Under the pieces are notes generated by a model. It was given only the letters and a program-made list of their open reading frames with translations. It was not told the origin of the DNA and ran no database searches. From positions 160,379,609 through 160,443,608 of the forward strand of contig OZ024929.1 in NCBI GenBank assembly GCA_964017235.1: a stretch of DNA of 64,000 nucleotides. The letters run 5' to 3'. This DNA comes from Sabellastarte sp. h YS-2021. Lineage: Eukaryota > Annelida > Polychaeta > Sabellida > Sabellidae. The translations under genes were made by a program, and so were the position numbers. Positions 54,679-63,737 of this stretch are shown piece by piece. The first letter of the stretch is position 1; each line of letters begins with the position of its first letter.

Positions 54679-55543
54679 AGTTAAGATTGGAGACAGGCCC
54701 TATAGTTTTTAAACATTTCTTTGTGTGTCTAAGGATGATTTTTTGAGGATCGGGGGAACATTGGCCTGCTTGAAAAAATTAGGACACTTATCTTGTTCAA
54801 GAGAGACGTTAATTATTGAAGCGATGGGGGTGAAGAGAATATCCAGATAAAAAAAACAAGAAAAGTTGGCCAAGGGAACATGATTTACTTGGAGAATTCG
54901 TAATGATGTTGCTCCTCAGTTACAGTAGAGAAAGTGAAAAACATGGGGGGGGGGGGGAGTCTGGGGTGATGTATTGCGAATTCAGGAAGTAGGGAAAGTT
55001 GAGCATATTTTCATTTTTCTTCTGTGAAGAATTCCACAAATACGTCAGCCAAAAGCTGAGGGGGATTTATCGATGGGAGCATCTTGGCTGGTAGTCTGTG
55101 TAACACATCATCAAGGACTTGCCATATTTTTGGGGTTGTGGTGATTCTCCTGAAGTTTTGCTTTAAGGAATTCAGATTTAGTCTATATGCAGATTCTATT
55201 GTACTTGTGGACTTTCTGCATGTACTGGAATCTATTGAAGGTCAATTTATTTCTGAGCCAAATTCGTTTGAACAAACACTTGGTCTCTTTTCCCACGATT
55301 ACAGTTTCGTTAACCCATCCTGGGATGTACTTAGCCTTGGTGTGTTTGGTATGAGGTGGTGTGTGTTTGTCAATAAGGGTGGACAAAGTAGTGCGATATT
55401 TTTTTGCAGAGTATTGGCTTCCATGGATGGATTATTAATTAGTTCAGAAGCAAGAAAATCTGTTTTCATTTTCTCTTCATCAATTTTATGGTATTTACGA
55501 AAAGTAACAATAGCATTAGTTTGGGATCTAGGGGTTGAGAGAT

Positions 55544-56064
55544 TTAGGGTGAAACTAATTGAGAAATGGTCGGAAAAAGCATCAGTGGTATGGATAATAG
55601 AAATATATTGTCATTGTTGGATTTGGTTAAAACCAGGTCAAGAGTATGTCCATGAATATGAGTCGGGAAGTTAACTTTCTGCATTAAATCAAATGAATCA
55701 ATCAATGAGTGAAAAGTTTTTGAATTTAACAATGTTGTTTCAAGGTGAAAATTGAAGTCACCGATGATAACCAGATTTTCAGTGGTGTGATGAATATCCT
55801 CCAAAAGTGACTGAACTGTTCAAAAAAGGTTGGAGTACTGGAGGATGGTGGTCTGTATATAGTCTGAATATGAAAAGATTCTTTGTGTGAGGATATCTTG
55901 ATGAGGAAATTTTCAAAGGTGGTGCAGGTCTTTGTAGGAACAACGGAAGGATCCAATCCATTTTTGACAAAAAAACCCAGGCCTCCGCAGCGGCGAACCT
56001 CCTGTGGCTGGTGGTAAAGGTTACAAAATTTAGTAGATTTTCCATTACGATTTACAAGATCCAT
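55544..56064 (-). pseudogene. LINE endonuclease fragment (APE type)
   Basis: Two overlapping minus-strand frames (55726-56064 and 55544-55804) carry consecutive parts of an APE-like endonuclease: GGLGFFVKNGLDPS, IQTIYRPPSSSTP, then VIGDFNFHLETTLL and THIHGHTLDLVLTKSNND. A frameshift separates them. This domain nicks target DNA in this LINE class. Confidence 0.85.
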
Positions 56065-56735
56065 GAAAATAACGCGAATTTATTTCATAAAATGCTAAGT
56101 TGGAATACTAGGTTAAAGTTAGATATGACTTACAAGAATTTTTTTTAAAAATAAAAGGAAGAAGTACGGAAGCCTATAAGGGTCATGTTGTAAAAAAAAA
56201 TTAAGTCGTAATTACGACTTACACAAGTCGTAATTACGACTTATGGAATTTTTTTGAAACCAAAAACAAGAACTCCTAAGTCGTAATTATGACTTACTAT
56301 CTCGTATTTACGACTTACATAAGTCGTAATTACGACTTGCTATCTCGTAATTACAACTTATGAATTTTTTTAAAACAAAAAACAAGAACTCCTAAGTCGT
56401 AGTTACAACTTACATAAGTCATAATTACGACTTACATAAGTCGTAATTACGAGATACTAAGTCGTAATTATGACTTGTGAATTTTTTTTAAAACAAAAAA
56501 ACAACAATATTATCTCATAATTACGACTTACACAAGTCGTAATTATGATTATGAATTTTTTTTAAAATGAAAAACAACAAAATTGTCTTGCAATTATAAC
56601 TTAAGATTGGGTCACATTGGGACGATTTTATAACAACAATGGAGGTAGCTAATGCAGAATTAAGTTAACCAAACATTATTCCTTTGCAGTACTAATCTAT
56701 GCTAGTAGAGGGTGTGGTGTTTGCTTAGTGCTACA

Positions 56736-56833
56736 GCTGTAAGTTGGGCATGATCTCCCTCAGTGGTCAAGTGGGTAACACACTTGCCTGGCACGCTGTT
56801 AATTCGGCTTCAAGCCTGGGTAAGGGAGATACA
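56736..56833 (+). repeat. tRNA-like inner inverted repeat, left copy
   Basis: GTTGGGCATGATCTCCCTCA then GTGGTCAAGTGGGTAACACA (A-box-like) and GGCTTCAAGCCTGGG (B-box-like). The mirror copy is at 57413-57512. Confidence 0.75.
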
Positions 56834-57412
56834 TAGACAACTGCCTACACTCCACAAGTTACCCACAACCCTCACCCAAAAATAAACCACATTGTAGGGT
56901 TGTGGGCATGCCATTGTAAAAGATAGTACAATGGAACACCCACTTTAGCCTAAGCAAGCAAAATTAGGTCAGGCAATTTGGAAGTCTATGGGGCTCTATG
57001 ACTAGTTAATAACAGGCTACAGTCAGTGCACAATTTTGAGAGTGTAATCTAGTTGTTTAATGTAATTGGCTCTAACTGAATGTTATTAGTGAGTGTTCTG
57101 TAGGCTGGTAGTACTGGCTACTTAGGTTGAAGTCGGTTAGAGTCACTTTCCTACCTTGAGTATATGTAGCAAAAGATTTTATGGTCAGCTAGACAGTTGC
57201 CTTATCCTGTCAGTCATGCCCAACTTAGTTAAGTTATTTAATTGTTTAACATCAACATCAACCACCCAGGGTCATACTGGGACTATCACATTTACAATAG
57301 AGAAAGACAGAAGCTTGGAGATGACTAATTATCAACGTCTCCAAAGTTCTTTTAGGTGTCACTGGGGAAAGGGTCCAATAACACGGGACCTCCATTATAG
57401 TGATCATCTGAG

Positions 57413-57512
57413 TCACTATGTATCTCCCTGACCCAGACTTGAACCCTAATTAACAGTGTGCCAGGCAAATCTGCTACCCACTTGACCACTAAGGGAGATC
57501 ATGCCCAACACT
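57413..57512 (-). repeat. tRNA-like inner inverted repeat, right copy
   Basis: The reverse complement reads GTTGGGCATGATCTCCCTTA, GTGGTCAAGTGGGTAGCAGA, GGTTCAAGTCTGGG. Roughly 88-90% alike to the left copy over about 97 bases by eye. The B box here is the better one. Confidence 0.75.
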
Positions 57513-57807
57513 CAATTTTGTTGTTTTTTGTTTTAAAAAAAATTCACAAGTCGTAATTATGACTTAGGATCTCGTAATTACGAATTGTGTAAGTCGTAAT
57601 TACGTGATAGTAAGTCGTAATTACAAGATAGCAAGTCATAATTACGAGATAGTAAGTCGTAATTACGAGATAATATTGTTGTTTTTTGTTTTTAAAAAAA
57701 TTCATAAGTCGTAATTACGACATAGTAAGTCGTAATTACGACTTACAATATGTAAGTCGTAATTACGACTTTATTTCTTTTTCAACATGACCCTTATAGG
57801 CTTCCGT

Positions 57808-59190
57808 AAAGAAGTAATTAATTTACAGGAAAGATACAGATCTTACTCTGGGTATAAATGCCACAGTTTCAACAGTCACATTTTCAATGATTTGGAATCT
57901 GTGGTTGAGATTACTCCAAAAATCATAATTTTTTTGTGTCTGTTTTGCCTGACCAAAGGAAAGTGTTCGTGACATTTTGAGAAAGATCCACATCATATTC
58001 TACATATCTGGTTGTTCTGGTGGAGGTATGCACTCTGGGAGTGCTTTCAAGTTAAACAACTAACCCAGGGAAAATTTATGTTTTCACAAGCATATTATAA
58101 TAATTGTTATAGCTAGTGACTTCAGGACAGATTCTATGAAAAATGTGAAGTTATTATATGTTTGGCAAAGTTAAGTAAGATGTGGTCAGTTTACATTTAT
58201 AATATACCATAATATGGAAGTATTTACAATACACTTACGGAATTCAGCTTTATCCAAAACCCCCCATTTCATCTAATATTGTATTGTATGGGTAATATTA
58301 TTTAAGACTATTTATTGTCGTAGTTGCAGCTGTAAAACTCACTCCAAATTATTTCCACATGGTAATGTTTCATGGGGTTAGATTTATCGGGGTTTTAACG
58401 TCGCTTTCAACACTGTATGGGTCATATCACGACGAGTAGTTTTCTGGATAGAGGAAACCAGTACATACAGTTGGTCAAGGTTCTGTACTGTATATTGCAG
58501 ACCATTGGTAAGCAATTTCCAACTACCCCACACAGGGCAAAGGGTTTGAACCACAGACGTCAGAGGTGGGAGGCCTGTGTTACCACTGCTCCACCGTGGC
58601 TCCCTTCATCAGGTTAGAAGGTCACCAAAATGGTCACTTGGTTTTCAGCTCTGTGATTCAGGGTCCCAATCCACTTTAGCAATTGTTACAATTCTAAGTT
58701 TTCCTTCAGGGCACACAAGTGAGGTGGTTAACACGCGTCGCCTATCAGGCCATGCGTTTAAATATGGGGGATTCACCTTCCACCTATCAAATTATTGATT
58801 TTATTTTGTCATGAACAAGATGTGCCCTAGAGTACACAAAACCTCGTTTGTGCAAACTGTTTGCAGATAGTGCTGAATAATCACAGAACAACCCCAGATT
58901 CGTGATCAAAATCTGGATCCAATCTTTCTTTGGCGAGGACCCAAGTCAATATTAGAGCACATCTCGTGAGAAAATGTGTCCCAATGCAATCTATAGTTTT
59001 TGAGTTATGCAAGGACAGAGAAACAAACAAACGGACTCGATCACAGTAATTTCACCCTCAATATCCCGTCATGATATGATCTGTACAACTAATGTGCTGA
59101 CAGTGTACTATAGCAAATTAAATCAAACCTTTTATTACGCTACAATAGCTTACCATGTGGGACTTAATGCTGTTCTCGGGTTGCCACACC
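57808..59190. other. Intergenic repeats between element C and the DIRS element
   Basis: Contains a dispersed repeat piece (57830-58055), a minus-strand SINE (58388-58604) and another repeat (58805-59060) with AACAAGATGTGCCCTAGAGT and GACAGAGAAACAAACAAACG. No host gene seen. Confidence 0.55.
58388..58604 (-). mobile_element. tRNA-derived SINE, older copy
   Basis: Same family as 8834-9072 and 54442-54678: GGGGTTTTAACGTCGCTTTC, AGAGGAAACCAGTACATACA and GAGGTGGGAGGC are shared. Head partly deleted and many substitutions, so it is the oldest of the three. Confidence 0.85.
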
Positions 59191-59521
59191 CGGGGCCAAC
59201 GTCTTAGAAAAAAAGATCGTTCTTGTTAGCCACCGGATATACTGGTAGTTGTCGTCACGTGATAACTTCTGACCAATCGCCCTACTTTCTCGTTGGCCAC
59301 GATTGACTGGTAGCAGTTTGTAAATATACAGACATTTTCATTTATTTCTCAGTATTCACGTATTGTTGGAGGCTAATATTTGGATATTTCTTTAAATATA
59401 TGTCATAGATTATTCTGTAAAATTTTTAATTTCACAACTGAAGTAGTTTCCTTACAATCCGCGTGTTTTGAGTTTTCTCGGTTCAGGCAATCTTAATTGT
59501 ACGTCTTTTTATTGCGTTAAA

Positions 59522-61681
59522 ATGTCCCTTCATCAAGCAAACAAAGACAAACCGAGAGCTCAGAAATGCCGCCATTTTTGCTTCAGTTTTGATACACATA
59601 ATTACTGCCCTACCTGTAGGGAGGCTGGCAAGGGAGATGACCCCTGTGTCACTTTTGAAGCGCCCTGCCATATTTGTATGTCTCTCTCTGATGAGCAGTT
59701 ACAAAAGATCCAAAACAGGAAGCGGTACTTAAAAAAGCAAAAAGCGGAAACTAGTTCCAAAGATGAACTAGATCTCTTGGGTGAAGGCGATGGGGACTCT
59801 TTTAATGGTTCCAATGCAGACCTTGAGAGTGCTGCCGATAACCTCTTTACCTCACCCCCCCGTCCTCAACCTCTCGCCTTCAGTTCTTTATCACTAAAGA
59901 CCCCAGCCAAGGCTGTTCCTCCCACCCCAGGTACTGTTTTACAAAATAAAATTCAAAGAAATCTAGAGAAATCCCTGGGTGATTCCTTAAATATACATAT
60001 CCAGCAGCAAATGGGTTCCTTCCAGGCATCCATGTTAGAAGCTTTTCAGTCACTCCGAGAGGAGTTAGCAGTTAAAAAATCTGCCGAGGTTGATCCCTCA
60101 CCTCATGCTTCTAAAGCTGGTCCATCCAGCAAACCTGCTGCTCATCTGGACCTACCCCCTCCGAGGTCAAGTACTAATACACAATGCGAGGCTATGGATG
60201 TGGACGTTGGTCCAGCACTCCCCCCTCGTCTAGTACTAAATCAAACTTCCTCGGATCAGTACGTTGCCCCTTCTGAAGCAATACCGAAGGATTCCTCGTA
60301 CTCACATAAAAAACAAAGCCACAGACAAACAGTAACACCGAGCTCTGCCTCGGATCATCTGGATGAGGATTCCGACGAATCTCGGATCCATCCTAGACCT
60401 AAGAAACACTCTGACAAGAGCAAGCATAAATCTAGGTCCAGATATGTGTCGTCTTCAGAGGAAGATCACTCCCCTGTGGCTAGACACAGGTCTTCTAAGC
60501 CCTCTAGGGCTCAGCCCTCAGGCGCAGCTTCTGATCAAGACCTCCCACAACATGATCCAGACCCCCCTTATTATAGGGAAGTAGCCCTGTCTGACATTCC
60601 CTCCCAATACTCTGAAGAGGTAGACACCTTCAGGCGCATTCTTTCTCTCCCTGACCCCAGGGACTCTATGCCTAGGTCGTCAACTTCAGTGTTGGGTCTG
60701 GATGACGAAAAAGGCCGTCAAGAGCTCAGACCTAGAGGTCCCTCCTCTATCTTACCACTTAGCTCAGTTATCAAGGACGCCTTTGATAAATTTCAACATG
60801 ATTTCAAAGCTGCCAATTTATCTGAGGGAAAATATGTCAAGCCTCCTCCATCCACTTCTAAGTGGTATAAGGTTGGACAGCCCACTTTTCAAGACAAAAT
60901 CCAGGAGTTGAATACAGACTTTGCCAAGATCTGTATTACTCCTAGACCTCCTGGGGCACCAGTAGCCAAAGTCCCTATGCCAGTCCTTAAGGAGCTGGAA
61001 CATCAGGCTAGACAAAATATCTCAACCCTCAATTTCACCGCTGCCTTTGCCAAAACCTCTTCTTCTTGCAATGCTTCCTTGGAGAAGTGTCAACATAGCA
61101 TCAAGTCAACTGTCAAGAAGATTAAATCTCAGATCCAGAAAGGTGCCAATCCTGAGAAAGCAGCAAAGCGCGGATATGAGGAAGTTGCTGAGTACTTGGA
61201 TTTTTGGAACAAGACTGTTCTTGTTCAACATAGAGCTCTTACCTGTCTCAGCAAATCGCTAGCCCATATTCTCCAGAGGGAATTATATTCCATGGCTAAT
61301 ACCGGCTTGCTTAGGCGCGAAGCCGAAATGACTTTATTGCATCCCCAGTTAGGGGAAACGAGACGCCAAGAACTTAGGAACTCGTCCTTCTGGGACTCCT
61401 CCTTGTTCGTGTCTCAACTTGTAAAGGAAGGTGAGGACTTCCTTCTCAAAAAAGGCACCTCAAAAGATTTTCAGGGTTTTGCACCCTACCAGAATAAGCC
61501 CTTTCGTGGCCCCCACAAGAAAAGAGGCTCCTACAGGAAATGCCCCTATGGGGGCAATACCTCTCAAAGCAGTAACCAATCCTTTCCCTCGGGAAGAGGA
61601 AAATCCAACTTCAGAGGCTCCAGGGGTCGTTTTCGACCCCACAATAGAGGAAGGGGGCGTGGAAACCCCCCTTCGCAATGA
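59522..61681 (+). CDS. DIRS ORF1, Gag-like protein (719 aa)
   Basis: Likely the structural, RNA-binding protein of the element. I chose the ATG at 59522 (MSLHQANKDKPRAQK), 18 codons into the open frame, because the conserved part begins just after it: a cysteine/histidine cluster at residues 16-52 (C16, C20, H26, C29, C32, C42, C49, C52) that looks zinc-binding. A charged Ser/Pro-rich middle follows, then helices (about 400-640), then an Arg/Gly-rich tail (GRGKSNFRGSRGRFRPH) suited to nucleic acid binding. It overlaps ORF2 by 251 bp in another frame. No stop or frameshift, which suggests a young copy. Confidence 0.88.
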   Translation: MSLHQANKDKPRAQKCRHFCFSFDTHNYCPTCREAGKGDDPCVTFEAPCHICMSLSDEQLQKIQNRKRYLKKQKAETSSKDELDLLGEGDGDSFNGSNADLESAADNLFTSPPRPQPLAFSSLSLKTPAKAVPPTPGTVLQNKIQRNLEKSLGDSLNIHIQQQMGSFQASMLEAFQSLREELAVKKSAEVDPSPHASKAGPSSKPAAHLDLPPPRSSTNTQCEAMDVDVGPALPPRLVLNQTSSDQYVAPSEAIPKDSSYSHKKQSHRQTVTPSSASDHLDEDSDESRIHPRPKKHSDKSKHKSRSRYVSSSEEDHSPVARHRSSKPSRAQPSGAASDQDLPQHDPDPPYYREVALSDIPSQYSEEVDTFRRILSLPDPRDSMPRSSTSVLGLDDEKGRQELRPRGPSSILPLSSVIKDAFDKFQHDFKAANLSEGKYVKPPPSTSKWYKVGQPTFQDKIQELNTDFAKICITPRPPGAPVAKVPMPVLKELEHQARQNISTLNFTAAFAKTSSSCNASLEKCQHSIKSTVKKIKSQIQKGANPEKAAKRGYEEVAEYLDFWNKTVLVQHRALTCLSKSLAHILQRELYSMANTGLLRREAEMTLLHPQLGETRRQELRNSSFWDSSLFVSQLVKEGEDFLLKKGTSKDFQGFAPYQNKPFRGPHKKRGSYRKCPYGGNTSQSSNQSFPSGRGKSNFRGSRGRFRPHNRGRGRGNPPSQ

Positions 61682-63737
61682 CTCCTCCATAGCCTCATTC
61701 AGTCCACCAGTAGGAAGTCGCCTCCGTTCTTTCAAGAGAGACTGGCAAACAAACAAATGTTCTCAAAACGTGTTAAACATTATCACCAATGGCTACGTTC
61801 TGCCATTCCGTTCAAAGCCAAACTTGATCAGATTCCCTCTGATTCTATCAGGGTACAAGGCCCAACAAAAAGACCAAGCCTTGGCCACTTGTATCCAGTC
61901 TCTCTTGTCAAATAACGCCATCGAAAGGGTGGAAAACGTAAAATCTCTCGGGTTTTACAGTCGCCTGTTCCTAGTACCCAAGCCCCACCAAAGGTGGAGG
62001 CCAGTCATAGACTTAAGCAGGCTCAACACTTTTCTACATGTAGAAAAGTTCAAAATGGAAACCCCGGAGTCCATTCGGACTTCCCTGGTCCCAGGGGAGT
62101 GGGTATCGTCGATAGACCTGTCGGACGCATACCTTCACATCCCCATCCATCTCAACTCAAGGAAGTACCTAAGGTTTTGCTACAAGGCCCAGGTGTTCCA
62201 GTTCACCTCCCTACCTTTCGGACTGGCCACAGCCCCCCAGGTCTTTACGATGATCGTAAAGGAAGTGAAACTAATGGCCCTCTCAAGAGGACTCAGAATT
62301 CACCAATACCTGGACGACTGGCTGATCAGGTCCCAGTCCCAGGAGGAATCTCAAAGGGACACACAGGCAGTAGTAGACCTAACCCAATCCTTGGGTTGGA
62401 TAATCAACCAGGAAAAATCAGAACTGAAACCTACTCAGGTGTTTTCGTTCGTGGGCTACGAATACCACCTAGATTCAGCCCTTGTAAGACCCACTCACGA
62501 GAGATGGCTCAAACTTCAGGATTTGATCCTACGACTCAAGTCAAAATGTGTTTTGACTGCAAGATGTTTGATGTCTCTAATTGGGTTGCTAGCCTCAACG
62601 GAGAAAATGGTCCCGGAGGGACGCCTTCACATGAGGCCCTTTCAGTTTCATCTCAAGGAGCACTGGAGATATCCTCAGTCGCTGGACAACCTCCTTCCTT
62701 GGACAGAAGCCATTGTAGCCCACCTAGATTGGTGGCAAAATCCCTCAAATGTGATGAAAGGCGCAGACCTTCATCCCAAGGACCACAGTATCCAACTCTT
62801 TACCGACGCCTCAAACGAAGGTTGGGGCGCTCATTTAGATCAAAATTCTACAAAAGGACTGTGGTCAGAGCGGGAAAAAAGGCTACACATAAATGTCCTG
62901 GAATTGAAGGCGGTCTCCCTGGCCCTTCGAGACTTCAAGGACCAGTGCCAGAATCAAACAGTGTTGGTTGCGACGGACAACTCAACAGTGGTAGCCTACA
63001 TCAACAAGCAAGGGGGAACTCACTCAGCAGAGATGTGCGCTCTCCTGTGGAAAATCATGACCTGGTGCCATCACTACCATATAACATTGAAAGCCAGGCA
63101 CATTCCAGGGTGCCTGAATGTGATGGCCGACCTCCTATCCAGGTCCAACCAAGTGCAGTCAACAGAATGGTCCCTGCACCCTCAGGTCTTCAAGCAAATC
63201 TGCCGAAAGTGGTTCACCCCTCATGTAGACTTATTCGCTACTCACCTGAATCACAAACTCCCTCTATATGTGTCTCCTATCCCAGACCCAAGGGCCTGGA
63301 ACATAGATGCTCTGAACATAAACTGGACCAACCTCACGGCTTACGCCTACCCTCCTACGGCTCTCCTTCACAAGGTGATCCAAAAGATCAAGCAATGCCA
63401 TTGCCTGATCATCGTGATAGCCCCAGGCTGGCCAGGGATGCCCTGGTTTTGGGACCTAGTGCAGCTCTCAACAGAGATCCCACTACAACTCCCAGTGTCA
63501 ACGACCCTACTCAAACAGTCCCACAACTATGAGTTTCACAACAATCCACAACAGCTGAACCTCCACGCCTGGTGTCTAGGAGCGGACAACTCCAAGAACA
63601 AGGCTTCTCTGTGGAGGTGGCAGAGAGAATTGCTGCCCCTCAGCGGTCATCAACAAGGACCATCTACCGGTCAAAGTGGGCCCTATTTGAAAAATGGTGC
63701 AGAGAAAATTCGGTGGATTTCTCCACTCCATCTGTGA
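61431..63737 (+). CDS. DIRS ORF2, reverse transcriptase / RNase H (up to 768 aa)
   Basis: Copies the element RNA into DNA. RT signs: FLVPKPHQRWRPVIDLSRLN, SSIDLSDAYLHIPIH, FTSLPFGLATAPQVF and the catalytic YLDDWL (about residue 293). RNase H signs: LFTDASNEGWGAHL (Asp near 459), HINVLELKAVSLAL, ATDNSTVVAYINKQGG and MADLLSRS. After it, VDLFATHLNHKLPLYVSP and AYAYPPTALLHKV form the region that DIRS elements carry between RNase H and recombinase. The conserved part starts near 61690; the true start codon is unclear and the upstream residues overlap ORF1. Frame is intact. Confidence 0.92.
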   Translation: MRTSFSKKAPQKIFRVLHPTRISPFVAPTRKEAPTGNAPMGAIPLKAVTNPFPREEENPTSEAPGVVFDPTIEEGGVETPLRNDSSIASFSPPVGSRLRSFKRDWQTNKCSQNVLNIITNGYVLPFRSKPNLIRFPLILSGYKAQQKDQALATCIQSLLSNNAIERVENVKSLGFYSRLFLVPKPHQRWRPVIDLSRLNTFLHVEKFKMETPESIRTSLVPGEWVSSIDLSDAYLHIPIHLNSRKYLRFCYKAQVFQFTSLPFGLATAPQVFTMIVKEVKLMALSRGLRIHQYLDDWLIRSQSQEESQRDTQAVVDLTQSLGWIINQEKSELKPTQVFSFVGYEYHLDSALVRPTHERWLKLQDLILRLKSKCVLTARCLMSLIGLLASTEKMVPEGRLHMRPFQFHLKEHWRYPQSLDNLLPWTEAIVAHLDWWQNPSNVMKGADLHPKDHSIQLFTDASNEGWGAHLDQNSTKGLWSEREKRLHINVLELKAVSLALRDFKDQCQNQTVLVATDNSTVVAYINKQGGTHSAEMCALLWKIMTWCHHYHITLKARHIPGCLNVMADLLSRSNQVQSTEWSLHPQVFKQICRKWFTPHVDLFATHLNHKLPLYVSPIPDPRAWNIDALNINWTNLTAYAYPPTALLHKVIQKIKQCHCLIIVIAPGWPGMPWFWDLVQLSTEIPLQLPVSTTLLKQSHNYEFHNNPQQLNLHAWCLGADNSKNKASLWRWQRELLPLSGHQQGPSTGQSGPYLKNGAEKIRWISPLHL

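Larger units (their letters stand above)
53495..56066 (-). mobile_element. CR1/L2-like LINE with endonuclease and RT, interrupted by a SINE
   Basis: Minus strand. From 56064 down: endonuclease motifs GGLGFFVKNGL, TIYRPPSSS, VIGDFNFHLE and HTLDLVLT, then RT at 54361-53560 (SAYRKHHSTEIAFLN, YTDDTQLY in place of YADD, SSRLDYCN). Several stops and frame breaks. The 3' end stops at 53495, where the 10.4-kb copy continues about 420 bp more. A SINE (54442-54678) lies inside. Confidence 0.9.
56166..57807. mobile_element. Foldback-like element C (AAGTCGTAATTACGACTT arms)
   Basis: Terminal inverted repeats ACGGAAGCCTATAAGGGTCA / its reverse complement (57788-57807), flanked by 8-bp repeats with one mismatch (GAAGAAGT / AAAGAAGT). 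The arms (56203-56600 and 57545-57775) are arrays of the perfect 18-bp palindrome AAGTCGTAATTACGACTT and variants, with A/T-rich spacers. An inner 97-bp inverted pair is tRNA-like. No transposase frame. Confidence 0.9.

Noticed and set aside
55084-55674. 196-codon + strand frame
   Set aside because: It is antisense to the LINE (the endonuclease-RT linker lies on the minus strand) and has no domain of its own.
56203-56600. CRISPR-like repeat array
   Set aside because: The repeats are palindromes with repeated, not unique, spacers, in a eukaryotic foldback element.
58700-58770. tRNA-like patch (GGTGGTTAACACGCGTCGCC)
   Set aside because: A-box-like only; B box is poor and no element boundary could be drawn.
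38653-59000. Search for C345C/NTR exons downstream of the C3-like gene
   Set aside because: No frame with the NTR cysteine/YLIMG-type pattern was seen. By eye this is not exhaustive.
61460-61756. 98-codon minus-strand frame in the DIRS element
   Set aside because: Antisense shadow of the ORF1/ORF2 overlap.
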